The notes under the pieces are model-generated. The model searched no databases and had not been told where the DNA came from. It saw only the letters and a program-made list of their open reading frames with translations. A DNA stretch of 36,614 nt. Origin: Candidatus Gastranaerophilales bacterium (lineage in GTDB: Bacteria; Cyanobacteriota; Vampirovibrionia; Gastranaerophilales; Gastranaerophilaceae). A program made the position numbers and the translations under genes. Location: the NCBI GenBank assembly GCA_944322685.1, contig CALUPP010000061.1, forward strand, positions 1-36,614, given 5' to 3'. This document shows positions 25,176 to 33,435 of the stretch, piece after piece. The stretch's first letter is position 1, and every line of letters begins with the position of its first letter.

Positions 25176-25955
25176 TTAAATAGCCCTGAGGATTACTTTT
25201 TTTGAATTTTGGCTTTTTGCGCCGGCCAGCTTTGAAATTCTGTGTTTTATCTTGGTGATGTGCTGCGAGTGCGGTTTTTTTTCTAAGTATGACTTGTAAT
25301 AATGGACGGCACGCGGTTTTTGGCCCATTTTGTCAAAACAGATTGCCAGCCCGAGGTGCGCTTTGTGGTAATCGGGGTGAATTTTTAATAACTGCGAAAA
25401 AACAAGCCCCGCGGACTTAAATTCTTCAAAATTCATGTATATTGCGGCGAGATGGTTGTATGCGCTGATGAATGCGGGGTCGTTTTCGATGATTGACTGG
25501 TAAATCAAAATCGCCATGTCGTATTCCTCAATAAATTCATGCGCAATTGCGAGTTGAAGCTGGGCGTTGAGGTTGTTTCTGTCCAGAATTATGGCGTTTT
25601 TTAAACTTTGCATCGCTTCGCAAGGCCTGTGCGAGTATAAATAGCAGATTCCGAGCTCAAAATGAATGTCCGGCGTGAAATATGAGATTTTTTTAGCCTT
25701 TTCAAGCGACTCAATTGCTTTTTCGTACATTCCCTGTGCTTTGTAGGCAATTCCGAGCCCTAAATATGTCCGATAATCGTATCTGTCAATCATCAGCGCG
25801 GAAAGGTAATATTTTACGGATTCTTTAAAGCATGCGGAGTTCCTGAGCAGGTCTGCTTTATTAAAAAGCTTCTCAGCCTGTATTTTGCTGGCGGATTTTG
25901 CCTGCGTAATGAATTGTCCGAGCCCTCTGGGCGAACTTTTGTACTTAATCCCCAC
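25176..25955 (-). CDS. Tetratricopeptide repeat protein
   Basis: 259 residues with about six TPR units between residues 27 and 235. They show the A/G-Y-A/F-P spacing, for example YLGLGIAYKAQGMYEKAIES and AYNHLAAIYMNFEEFKSAG. TPRs are protein-protein docking platforms; the partner is unknown. There is no signal peptide or membrane segment. The start is GTG 25955, with AGAGGA six bases upstream. The C-terminal ~25 residues are basic. It stands alone between rlmN and the Maf-like gene. Confidence 0.85.
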   Translation of the reverse strand: MGIKYKSSPRGLGQFITQAKSASKIQAEKLFNKADLLRNSACFKESVKYYLSALMIDRYDYRTYLGLGIAYKAQGMYEKAIESLEKAKKISYFTPDIHFELGICYLYSHRPCEAMQSLKNAIILDRNNLNAQLQLAIAHEFIEEYDMAILIYQSIIENDPAFISAYNHLAAIYMNFEEFKSAGLVFSQLLKIHPDYHKAHLGLAICFDKMGQKPRAVHYYKSYLEKKPHSQHITKIKHRISKLAGAKSQNSKKVILRAI

Positions 25956-26080
25956 GCGGATTCCTCTTATTCTTTCTCTTCCCGTACTAATATTTTAGAG
26001 AATTTCCGGATAAAAGTTATTGATCCCGGGATTTATATTTCTAGTCCATGTGGTCAATTTGATGGTAAAATATTGCTGAT

Positions 26081-27943
26081 ATGAGCGAAATTTTTGAAAA
26101 AAACACAAATATAATCGCAAAATATAACCCTGCACTTGCAAATAAGCTGAAAAATACCGAATTAACTAATTTTGAGCTGAATACGAACCTTGCGGGCGAA
26201 TACAACCTCATTATTGATGCAAAACCCGTCCATTCTGTTACGGGTGCTCAGGCTGAGGCGGAGGAAGTCTTTCAAAAAGTCGAACATGACACGAAAAATG
26301 TCATTCATTTGATTTACGGAATGGGGCTGGGGTACCTTTTTGACAAGTTTGCCGGCTCTGCTAAGGGCGATGTAATATTATTTGAGCCGGATTTGAAGCT
26401 TTTGCGTTTTGTGCTTGAAATTATTGACATGAACGGGATTTTGAGCCGGCCAAATGTCTTTGTTGCGTCTGATTTTGAGGAATTGGCCGCTATTTGTTCA
26501 AAAATATATAAATATAAACGCCAAATTTTCTCATATGCGTTGGATTTTTATAAATTTAACCGCCATGATGAATTTGCACGTTTTCAGGCTTTTGTTAAAA
26601 AGATGTATGGCGAGCTTTATCAAAATCATTTTTACCAGACGAACAGAATGCATACTTTTTTGCCGGAAATGTTGAAATCGCTGGATGTAAAGGCAAAACT
26701 TCCGCTTTTTTCCGACCTTGCCGGGAAATTTCAGGGCTGTCCCGCGGTAATTGTTTCGGCCGGGCCGTCTTTGGTCGAAAATATCGATATTTTGAAAAAA
26801 CAGCGTTCAAAAGTGCTGATTTTTGCCGTTGGTACGGCTCTTAAGGTGCTTCTTGACAACGGAATTGCCCCTGATTTTGTAAATTATATCGAGTCGTACT
26901 CTTCAGAAAGCTTTTTTGAGGGCGTTGACACTGAAAAATTGAATATAATCGTTGAGCCGTATTCCTCTTGCGATATTTATACGAGAAAATTTAAAAATAT
27001 TTTTCTTACGACCTCGTACGAATCAAATGTGAATCACCTTTTTGCCGAAATTTGCGGTTTTGAGCTTCCTTATTTTGAGGCAAAAGGTACCGTGGCTTAC
27101 CATTCGCTGTTTTGTGCAAAAGTTGCTGGTTGTTCGCAGATATTTTTGCTGGGACAGGATTTGGCTTACTTGGATGGCCGTTGTTATGCAAAAGGCTCGA
27201 TTTATGAAGATTTGCGCTGTGTTTTGACGCCTGAGGGGTATAAAATCGATGTTTCAGACCGTGAAAAGCTTAAAAAAGCGTTTTATTCCTCAATGACGGA
27301 TAAGTCCGACGCTGAAAAAGAGGAGATTTTGAATGCAACAATCGCCAGAATGAACGATTCTTTGTGCACGGTGCCTGGCGTGGACGGTAAACCGGTGCCG
27401 ACTTCGGTTGAATATAAGAGTTTTATTGCAAATTTTGAATATTTTGCCGCACAAAATAAGAATCTTGAGTTGTTTAATTTGTCAAACGGCGCAAATATTA
27501 AGGGTTTTGCGCATGATAGTGCTAAAAATGCTTTTGAAAATCTTAAATTTGACTTGAATATTTCGATTCCGCCCGAAAATACGATGCTTACACCTTGCGC
27601 TTCTGCCGTTTTGCCTCAAAATTTGAAGAAAAACATTGAAATTGTTAAAAAAGCACTGCAATTTTTGTCTGTTTTTAAGGAATATTCAGAAAAATGCGAT
27701 GCTGATATGGAAAAATTGCTTGATATGTACGAAAAATTTAAGCCGGTGCGCAATTCCTCCCTGATATTGAGCATTTTGACGTTGAGTTTTTACAACAAAA
27801 CTGAATATTTGCTTCGTGATGAGGCAAAAAATTCTGATCCTGAGTGGCTCATGCGTGTTTTGCGCGGATTTGGACGGGTCGGGGTGCAGTATGCGCAGAC
27901 AATTTTGCCGATAATGGAAGAAAGTTTGAGGAAAATGAAATGA
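26081..27943 (+). CDS. DUF115/Maf-type motility-associated glycosyltransferase
   Basis: 620 residues. The core matches the 6-hydroxymethylpterin pyrophosphokinase MptE-like family (DUF115): CPAVIVSAGPSLVENIDIL from about 219, then FAVGTALKVLLDNGIAPDF and the LLGQDLAY block. In flagellated bacteria these Maf proteins transfer nonulosonic acids to flagellin, which fits the presence of fliD in the window. The N-terminal ~200 residues are the extra Maf-type domain (YGMGLGYLFDKF). There is no SD at ATG 26081. It overlaps dtd by four bases (ATGA). The sugar-nucleotide synthesis genes that would prove the substrate are not here. Confidence 0.8.
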   Translation: MSEIFEKNTNIIAKYNPALANKLKNTELTNFELNTNLAGEYNLIIDAKPVHSVTGAQAEAEEVFQKVEHDTKNVIHLIYGMGLGYLFDKFAGSAKGDVILFEPDLKLLRFVLEIIDMNGILSRPNVFVASDFEELAAICSKIYKYKRQIFSYALDFYKFNRHDEFARFQAFVKKMYGELYQNHFYQTNRMHTFLPEMLKSLDVKAKLPLFSDLAGKFQGCPAVIVSAGPSLVENIDILKKQRSKVLIFAVGTALKVLLDNGIAPDFVNYIESYSSESFFEGVDTEKLNIIVEPYSSCDIYTRKFKNIFLTTSYESNVNHLFAEICGFELPYFEAKGTVAYHSLFCAKVAGCSQIFLLGQDLAYLDGRCYAKGSIYEDLRCVLTPEGYKIDVSDREKLKKAFYSSMTDKSDAEKEEILNATIARMNDSLCTVPGVDGKPVPTSVEYKSFIANFEYFAAQNKNLELFNLSNGANIKGFAHDSAKNAFENLKFDLNISIPPENTMLTPCASAVLPQNLKKNIEIVKKALQFLSVFKEYSEKCDADMEKLLDMYEKFKPVRNSSLILSILTLSFYNKTEYLLRDEAKNSDPEWLMRVLRGFGRVGVQYAQTILPIMEESLRKMK

Positions 27944-28383
27944 AAGCCGTAATTCAAAGAGTTAAGCAGGCATCCGTCGCAATAAACGGCGATTTGTATT
28001 CAAAAATCGGGCATGGACTCCTTGTGCTTTTGTGCGTTGAAAAGGGTGATTCTGATTCGGAACTTGAATGGATGTGCAAAAAAATCCCCTCGTTGCGCAT
28101 TTTTGAGGATGAAAATGAGAAGATGAACTGCTCGCTTTTTGATGTAAAGGGCGAAATGCTTGTTGTTTCGCAGTTTACATTGGCCGGAAATTGCAAAAAA
28201 GGCACCCGTCCGTCATTTGACAGTGCAGAACATCCTCAAAAGGCCGAACAAATGTATGAAGAATTTTGCAAACGAATTGAAAAATCGGGAATCCCTGTTA
28301 AAACCGGCCTTTTTGGCGCAATGATGGAGGTTTCGTTGTGTAATGACGGGCCTGTAACGATAATTTTGGAGAAAAATTCTTAA
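27940..28383 (+). CDS. dtd: D-aminoacyl-tRNA deacylase
   Basis: 147 residues, the usual length. Dtd hydrolyses D-aminoacyl-tRNAs, a proofreading step. SQFTLAG (77-83) and NDGPVT (135-140, with the Gly-cis-Pro pair at 137-138) are the two signature motifs. The ATG overlaps the stop of the upstream Maf-like gene (ATGA), so it is translated by coupling. A longer in-frame start at 27844 would lie deep inside that gene and is rejected. Confidence 0.95.
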   Translation: MKAVIQRVKQASVAINGDLYSKIGHGLLVLLCVEKGDSDSELEWMCKKIPSLRIFEDENEKMNCSLFDVKGEMLVVSQFTLAGNCKKGTRPSFDSAEHPQKAEQMYEEFCKRIEKSGIPVKTGLFGAMMEVSLCNDGPVTIILEKNS

Positions 28384-28508
28384 AAAGGGCTTGCCTTATA
28401 TTGTGTTTGCGGTTATTATATAAATAATTGAAAGTATTAAGCCACTTTACTATTTAAAATTTATTCAGTATGTAGAAATTGATAATTAACACCGAGGAGC
28501 TGTAAAAG

Positions 28509-28523
28509 CCTTTAAATTAAAGG
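28509..28523 (+). promoter_or_regulatory. Hairpin covering the ribosome-binding site
   Basis: CCTTT (28509-28513) can pair with AAAGG (28519-28523) over a five-base loop; the second arm is the SD (AAAGGG) of the gene starting at 28533. The stem is short. An AGGAG at 28495-28499 lies just upstream. Confidence 0.3.
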
Positions 28524-28532
28524 GTCAAGATT

Positions 28533-29531
28533 ATGTATGTAAATAAGTGTACCAAATGTGGAGCGGAATTTGAAACCAAAAACCCAAAAAGGGTGATTTG
28601 TCCAAATTGTTTATACGCTGACAAGAAAAACAACGCCGATGATGCCGAAACTATGGAAAAAACCTCGTCGTATAGTGCCGGAGGCTACACATCCGGCGGA
28701 TATTCGGCAGGCGGCGATTCGTATGGCGGTGACAGGCCGAGATATAACCAGGATAGACGCTATGACGGCCAGAGAAACTATAATAACCAGCGTCCATACA
28801 ACAATCAGCAGCGTCAGTATAACAACCAGCGCCCCTATAATAATCAAAGATACGACAACAGAGGATACGACCGCCCTCAGCGTCCTTATGACAGAAATTC
28901 CGGCGGTTATAACCGTCCACAGGGCAATTATCAGCGTCCGCAGCAGGGCGGATATAATAACAGGCCTCAAAGACAAGGATTTAACAAGCGTCCGGGCGGA
29001 TTTAAACCTAAAAAACCGGCAAAACAGCTTCTGGTCAACAAAGAACAGCTCGCACAGATTGAAGAACTCTACAAAAAGATGCTTCCGCTTCCGAATCCGG
29101 ACGCGCATGAAGTTATCGGACAGCAAATCGGACTGGAAGCAAGAAAAGTCTTTTTCGGCATAAATCTTGTAAGACAAAAAATGATGCTGCCGAAACTTCC
29201 TTATCCGAAACGTAAACTTGCGGTTTCTCCGGATCAGCTTACGGCGATAAAAGCGCTTTATGAGCCGCTTTTGCCTTTGCCGCCGATTGGCTGCCATAAA
29301 ATAATTGCTGCTCAGCTGAAAATTGACGAATGGCGTGTTCATGTAGGCATTGGGCTTGTCAGAAAGCAGATGGGGCTTGACAGATGGAACCCTGACCGTG
29401 ACGATGCGCCTGAAGAATTCAAAAATAAGCCCGCAGAGCAGGCTGTCGAAGTTCCGGAAGAAAAACCTAAAAAAACTACAAGAAAATCCGCAAAAGCTGC
29501 TAAGGAAGAAGCCCCTGCGGAAGCGGAATAG
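28533..29531 (+). CDS. Zinc-ribbon protein with Q/N/R/Y-rich linker and duplicated domain
   Basis: 332 residues in four parts. A four-Cys zinc ribbon (Cys6, Cys9, Cys23, Cys26); a low-complexity region about 44-160 of Gly/Tyr/Gln/Asn/Arg with NNQRPYN-type repeats; two copies of a ~57-residue helical unit at 165-221 and 228-284, aligned on EQL/DQL, LPLP, a His, an Ile and GI(N/G)LVR; and an acidic/basic tail. No known family is recognised for the unit. Zinc ribbons and RGY/QN linkers are typical of RNA- or ribosome-associated proteins, and rimM starts only five bases after the stop, so a translation-related role is plausible but unproven. Start ATG 28533 follows an AAAGGG SD. Confidence 0.75.
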   Translation: MYVNKCTKCGAEFETKNPKRVICPNCLYADKKNNADDAETMEKTSSYSAGGYTSGGYSAGGDSYGGDRPRYNQDRRYDGQRNYNNQRPYNNQQRQYNNQRPYNNQRYDNRGYDRPQRPYDRNSGGYNRPQGNYQRPQQGGYNNRPQRQGFNKRPGGFKPKKPAKQLLVNKEQLAQIEELYKKMLPLPNPDAHEVIGQQIGLEARKVFFGINLVRQKMMLPKLPYPKRKLAVSPDQLTAIKALYEPLLPLPPIGCHKIIAAQLKIDEWRVHVGIGLVRKQMGLDRWNPDRDDAPEEFKNKPAEQAVEVPEEKPKKTTRKSAKAAKEEAPAEAE

Positions 29532-29536
29532 CTGCG

Positions 29537-30049
29537 ATGAACAGGCTTATTTCAATAGGAAAGATTGTTAACTTCCACGGTATAAAAGGCGAGGTCAAAA
29601 TGGGCTTTACGGCCGGTAATGAACGGCTGATTAAGTCTTTAAAGACCGTTTTTCTCTTTCAAAACGATAAAAAATTCCCGCTGGAGGTCGAATATGTCCG
29701 TTTTCACAAGAATTTTGCGCTTGTGAAGTTCAAAGGGCTCGATTCTATTAACGATGTGCTTGATTATAAGGGGCTATTGGTGCATGTTTACGAAGAAGTC
29801 GTAAAATCGGCGCTGGATAAGGACGAATACCTGATAAGCGACCTTACCGGCCTTGATGTTTATGATACTGACGGAAATAAAATCGGGATTGTGGATGTTG
29901 TCGGCGAAAACGGGGCTTCTGATTTGATTTGTGTCAAAAAAGCCGATTCGAAACGCTTTATGGTGCCGTTTGTCAAGGAATTGGTTCCTGTCGTTGATTT
30001 GGCGGCAAATAAGATTGTCATAAACATGATTGAGGGCCTCGACGAGTGA
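29537..30049 (+). CDS. rimM: Ribosome maturation factor RimM
   Basis: 170 residues, normal length. RimM binds S19 and helps to process the 30S subunit head. The N-terminal beta-barrel carries GKIVNFHGIKGEVKM (8-22), and the C-terminal PRC barrel shows the usual LTGLxVYDxDGxxIG and MVPFVKELV elements. It begins five bases after the zinc-ribbon gene, and its stop overlaps the trmD start by four bases (GTGA). Confidence 0.95.
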   Translation: MNRLISIGKIVNFHGIKGEVKMGFTAGNERLIKSLKTVFLFQNDKKFPLEVEYVRFHKNFALVKFKGLDSINDVLDYKGLLVHVYEEVVKSALDKDEYLISDLTGLDVYDTDGNKIGIVDVVGENGASDLICVKKADSKRFMVPFVKELVPVVDLAANKIVINMIEGLDE

Positions 30050-30795
30050 AATTTGACGTTTTGACCCTTTTCCCTGAGATGATTCAGCAAGCCTGCTCGC
30101 ACAGTATCATTTCCAGAGCGGTTGATAAGGAAATAATCAGAATAAATACGATAAATCCTCGTGACTTTTCAAAAGATAAACACAGAAAAGTCGACGATAC
30201 GCCGTTTGGGGGCGGTGCGGGCATGGTTTTGATGTGCCAGCCGTATTTTGACGCATTTGATAGCATTGAGCGGGACGAAAATACACGGGTTTTGCTCATG
30301 TCGCCCCAGGGCAGAGCTTTTGACCAAAAAATGGCTCTAGAACTTGCCCAATGTGAACATGTTGTGCTGATGTGCGGTCATTATGAGGGTTTTGACGAGA
30401 GAATAAAGGAATACACGCACGCTGAGGAGGTTTCCATCGGCGATTTTGTGCTAACCGGCGGGGAGTTGCCTGCGCTGTGCATAATTGACTCAGTTTCCAG
30501 AAATATTGACGGTTGTTTGGGCAAAATCGACTCTGCGCATTTTGATTCTTTTTCGGACGGGCTTTTGGAGCATCCGCATTACACAAAACCGCGCGAATAT
30601 GTTGGCATGCGCGTTCCGGACGTGCTTTTTGAGGGAAATCATGCAAAAATTAACCGCTGGCGCAGAAAACAGCAGCTGATTGTCACAAAAAAGAAACGCC
30701 CCGATCTTTATGCGGAATTTAAGAAGAATTGTAAAGATAAAGAAGATTTAAAACTTTTGAATGAGGTCGAAAACGAAAATATCGATTATAATTAG
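30046..30795 (+). CDS. trmD: tRNA (guanine37-N1)-methyltransferase
   Basis: 249 residues. A SPOUT-fold enzyme that methylates G37 next to the anticodon and prevents frameshifting. MSPQG (85-89), CGHYEGFDER (110-119) and the trefoil-knot block IGDFVLTGGELPAL (131-144) are all present, as is the C-terminal RRKQQL stretch. The start is GTG and overlaps rimM by four bases. The rimM-trmD pair is standard; rplS and rpsP, often adjacent elsewhere, are not here. Confidence 0.97.
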   Translation: MKFDVLTLFPEMIQQACSHSIISRAVDKEIIRINTINPRDFSKDKHRKVDDTPFGGGAGMVLMCQPYFDAFDSIERDENTRVLLMSPQGRAFDQKMALELAQCEHVVLMCGHYEGFDERIKEYTHAEEVSIGDFVLTGGELPALCIIDSVSRNIDGCLGKIDSAHFDSFSDGLLEHPHYTKPREYVGMRVPDVLFEGNHAKINRWRRKQQLIVTKKKRPDLYAEFKKNCKDKEDLKLLNEVENENIDYN

Positions 30796-30832
30796 CTAAA
30801 ATTGAGTTTATTAGATAATTTGGGATAGAAAA

Positions 30833-31717
30833 ATGCACCTTAATGACGAGCAATTGAAAAAACTTATAGATTTGTCGGAAATTGGCATTGATTATGCTGT
30901 TGCAGGCCCTGATGACATTAACAAGGCCCTCATTGCAATCGAAAGAAAGCTTCTTGCGTTCAGTGCTGCTGACACGGCTTTGAAGCCGATGGACTTTAAT
31001 ATCCTTATTGTTGATGATTTGGAGCTTTCTATTTATCAGTTTAACCAGATGCTGAAGCGAATCGGCATTGTTCCGACCGTTGCTAGGACAAAACAGGAGG
31101 CTTTTGCCGAACTTAAGAAGAAAAAATTTGATTATATCGTTGTTGACCTGTTTTTGCCGGATGCGGTGGATGGGATTGAGCTCATAAAAGAGTGTTTGAA
31201 ACTCAAAGACGAAAATCACCTCAATAAAATCATTGTCATGTCCGGAACGGATGATAAATTGCTTATTGAACAGTGCTATAAGCTCGGCATTGATGAATTT
31301 GTGCCAAAAAGCGCAAATTGGCATGAACAAATCCTGAAATTTATCACTTCTTCCATATCAAACAAGCAGCACAACGATTTTCTGAAGTATTTTATAAATG
31401 ATTCGATTGTCTGCTACACTCTGAACAAGTTCAATACGCCGAAATCCATTGAGGGGCTGGTAAAGGACGTTACTACGACGATTTATACCGGCTATAAGAA
31501 CATAATTTTCAACATGGAAAATATCAAAATTTTTGACGACGATTACACGGGCGTTTTTGCGGATTTGTTCCGGCTTGCGCAGGAAAACGGCGGGACTTTT
31601 ACCCTTGTAAATATCTCAAACTCCCTCAGAAACGCGCTCGCAGACGCATTTTTGGATACCCTTATCCCGATAATGCAAAATGTAGATGCCGCCGTAAGCA
31701 AATTGTCTGAAAATTAG
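30833..31717 (+). CDS. Response regulator: receiver domain fused to a STAS-like domain
   Basis: 294 residues. An N-terminal helical segment of about 50 residues precedes a REC domain (about 54-180) with the acidic pocket Asp61-Asp62, phosphoacceptor Asp105 (VVDLFLP), Ser137 and Lys159, all intact. Residues about 189-285 look like a STAS domain (anti-sigma-factor-antagonist fold). The place that normally holds the phosphorylated Ser reads FDDDYTG (234-240), so that Ser is missing. STAS modules join partner-switching circuits, so this is probably an output by protein binding, not DNA binding. No kinase is adjacent. It is 37 bases after trmD with GGGAT as SD, and overlaps rpiB tail to tail by four bases. 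Confidence 0.75.
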   Translation: MHLNDEQLKKLIDLSEIGIDYAVAGPDDINKALIAIERKLLAFSAADTALKPMDFNILIVDDLELSIYQFNQMLKRIGIVPTVARTKQEAFAELKKKKFDYIVVDLFLPDAVDGIELIKECLKLKDENHLNKIIVMSGTDDKLLIEQCYKLGIDEFVPKSANWHEQILKFITSSISNKQHNDFLKYFINDSIVCYTLNKFNTPKSIEGLVKDVTTTIYTGYKNIIFNMENIKIFDDDYTGVFADLFRLAQENGGTFTLVNISNSLRNALADAFLDTLIPIMQNVDAAVSKLSEN

Positions 31718-32151
31718 GGTGTTTCGAACATATCTACGCGTTTTTGGTGTCTTCCGCCCTCAAACTCGCTTTTGAGCCAGGCGTCTACGATATCGAGCGC
31801 CAAATATTCGCCCGTAATCCGCTCTCCGAGGCATAAAACATTTGCATTGTTGTGTGATTTTGAAAGCCTTGCCGTTGTTGCATCAAAGCAGGTTACAGCG
31901 CGCACGCCTTTTACCTTGTTTGCTGCAATGCACATTCCCAAGCCGCTTCCGCAGACGAGAATGCCGAGTTCAAAGCGTTTTTGGGCGATTTCTCCCGCTA
32001 CTTTCTTGGCGATTACCGGATAATCGCACGATTCCTGCGAATATGTGCCGAAATCTTCGACTTCTACCCCCTTTTTTTCAAGATGCTCTATGATTTTGTT
32101 CTTTAAGTTAAACCCGCCGTGATCACAGCCGATTGCGATTCTTTGTTTCAT
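31714..32151 (-). CDS. rpiB: Ribose-5-phosphate isomerase B
   Basis: 145 residues, normal length. RpiB interconverts ribose-5-P and ribulose-5-P in the pentose-phosphate pathway. GCDHGGF (8-14) and the catalytic Cys67 in CGSGLGM are present. ATG 32151 is chosen because AAGGAG is six bases upstream; the longer frame to 32223 has no SD and an AT-rich, unlikely extension. It may instead act on an allose/galactose phosphate, as RpiB/LacAB relatives do. Confidence 0.93.
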   Translation of the reverse strand: MKQRIAIGCDHGGFNLKNKIIEHLEKKGVEVEDFGTYSQESCDYPVIAKKVAGEIAQKRFELGILVCGSGLGMCIAANKVKGVRAVTCFDATTARLSKSHNNANVLCLGERITGEYLALDIVDAWLKSEFEGGRHQKRVDMFETP

Positions 32152-32297
32152 TCGTAACTCCTTTTGTGTCTTGATTTTACCATTTATTTGCACTTTATTA
32201 TGTAAAAAAATGTTAAATATCACCCAAATTTCCTAAAGTCCCCTTCCATGCCTGCCGATATATAAAACATAAGAAACAAACGAACAGGATGTGCGAA

Positions 32298-32504
32298 GTG
32301 TTAAACGAAATTATTAACGGTGTGAACGATTTAGAAGAAATGATGGTTGAATATGCCGAAATAAACAGCTTTTTGTTCAGCCACAACAAAATGTTTATGA
32401 TTGCAAGCGAAAATGCCTACAAAACCCCGGAATACAACCACCAGCCATATACATTCAAATACGGCTCTTATGATATGTCCGATTATTTGAATAATTACGT
32501 ATGA
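32298..32504 (+). CDS. Small acidic hypothetical protein, 68 aa
   Basis: No family recognised. Acidic N-terminal helix (NGVNDLEEMMVEYAE), Phe/Met-rich middle, Tyr/Asn-rich C-terminus. The frame has ATG at 32289, but the purine block AGGA (32286-32289) overlaps that codon; GTG 32298 lies eight bases after it and is the better start, though ATG 32289 would add only three residues. Codon use looks normal. Moderate support as a real gene. Confidence 0.5.
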   Translation: MLNEIINGVNDLEEMMVEYAEINSFLFSHNKMFMIASENAYKTPEYNHQPYTFKYGSYDMSDYLNNYV

Positions 32505-32575
32505 TTTTGACGAATAAGCCGATTTTTGCTCATCTTGAGTGAAATTTCGGTGAAATTTACCCCCTACTTCCCTTT

Positions 32576-33103
32576 CTAAACCAACAACCAATCCTTTATT
32601 TTGTCTGCAAGCAGTTTCGATGCTGTTTGCAGATTTTCATACGTGGAATTGTTCTCTATGACGTAATCCCAGTCTTTTACATCGTCCAAATCCGTTTCAG
32701 TAAGGTCATTTTCACTTTTTAGGGTTCCGCGTGCTGCTCTTATATCTCTTTCGCATTCAACACGAATTTTGAACGCTCCGGCTTCCTTAAAATACTCAAG
32801 TTCGCGCTTCATTCTCACGTCAGGCACAATAATGTTGCCCTCAAGCGCTATGACCTTTTTTATCCAGTAGTCAGAATCCTGCGCACGGCGGAAATTTCCC
32901 AGCTCTATCAAATCCTGACGGTAAATTGGCTTGTTCTTTTCAATTTCATCAAATGTCAGCCCGTTTTTCTCGCCATATTCGAGTTTTATTGCATCTCCGA
33001 GCCCGATTCTTTTAAAATCAGGGAATTTTTCGAGCAAAATCTTTGCCACTGTGTCTTTTCCGCAAAACTGTTTTCCTGACAGTATGATGATTTTTTCAGC
33101 CAT
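32576..33103 (-). CDS. P-loop kinase of the phosphomevalonate/nucleotide kinase type
   Basis: 175 residues with P-loop SGKQFCGKDT at the N-terminus. The rest resembles the animal-type phosphomevalonate kinase fold (P-mevalo_kinase family): SGKxxxGKD, LGDAIKLEYGEKNGL, IYRQDLIELGNFRRAQD, VPDVRMKRELEYF and DWDYVIENN appear in the same order as in that family. Bacteria of this lineage normally make isoprenoids by the MEP route, so a deoxynucleotide or other small-molecule phosphate may be the true substrate. AAGGGG lies six bases before the ATG. It is transcribed alone. Confidence 0.7.
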   Translation of the reverse strand: MAEKIIILSGKQFCGKDTVAKILLEKFPDFKRIGLGDAIKLEYGEKNGLTFDEIEKNKPIYRQDLIELGNFRRAQDSDYWIKKVIALEGNIIVPDVRMKRELEYFKEAGAFKIRVECERDIRAARGTLKSENDLTETDLDDVKDWDYVIENNSTYENLQTASKLLADKIKDWLLV

Positions 33104-33246
33104 AATTTCCCCTTATGTTTTTATTGAAAAGAATTGTAAATTTTTATTCACATTCTACCATAAAAAGGTTCAAAAAATATTTTTTTTGCGTTATAACTAA
33201 TATCCCACTGTTTACTTTTACCTATTATTAACGAATAGAGAAAAAA

Positions 33247-33435
33247 ATGAGAATCAACAACATCGAAAGCAGATTAAACTGGGAAAGCTCCTATTTGAGA
33301 AGCAACCCGACAAACTACATCAAGGCAAGACAAAAATACCTCGATGCTGCTTATTCTGTTGACACAAAAAACACGCTCAATTCGTCCAGCGCTATCCGTG
33401 CTAATCAATCATTAAGAGATTTAGGTCTGTTTTAA
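33247..33435 (+). CDS. Small hypothetical protein, 62 aa
   Basis: No family recognised. Asn/Ser/Arg-rich and probably helical (NYIKARQKYLDAAYSV), with a run of Ser and a Leu-rich end. A weak SD (GAG in a purine run) precedes ATG 33247. The last 35 bases overlap the end of recG on the other strand. Tentative, but its codon use resembles that of the real genes nearby. Confidence 0.5.
   Translation: MRINNIESRLNWESSYLRSNPTNYIKARQKYLDAAYSVDTKNTLNSSSAIRANQSLRDLGLF

Noticed and set aside
27844-27939. Longer dtd start inside the Maf-like gene
   Set aside because: The added residues do not resemble Dtd, and the ATGA overlap start gives the exact family N-terminus MKAVIQRV.
28611-29342. A 243-codon open frame antisense to the zinc-ribbon gene
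   Set aside because: It is the shadow of the low-complexity Gln/Asn/Arg/Tyr coding region; its hydrophobic run comes from the complementary codons, and there is no SD.
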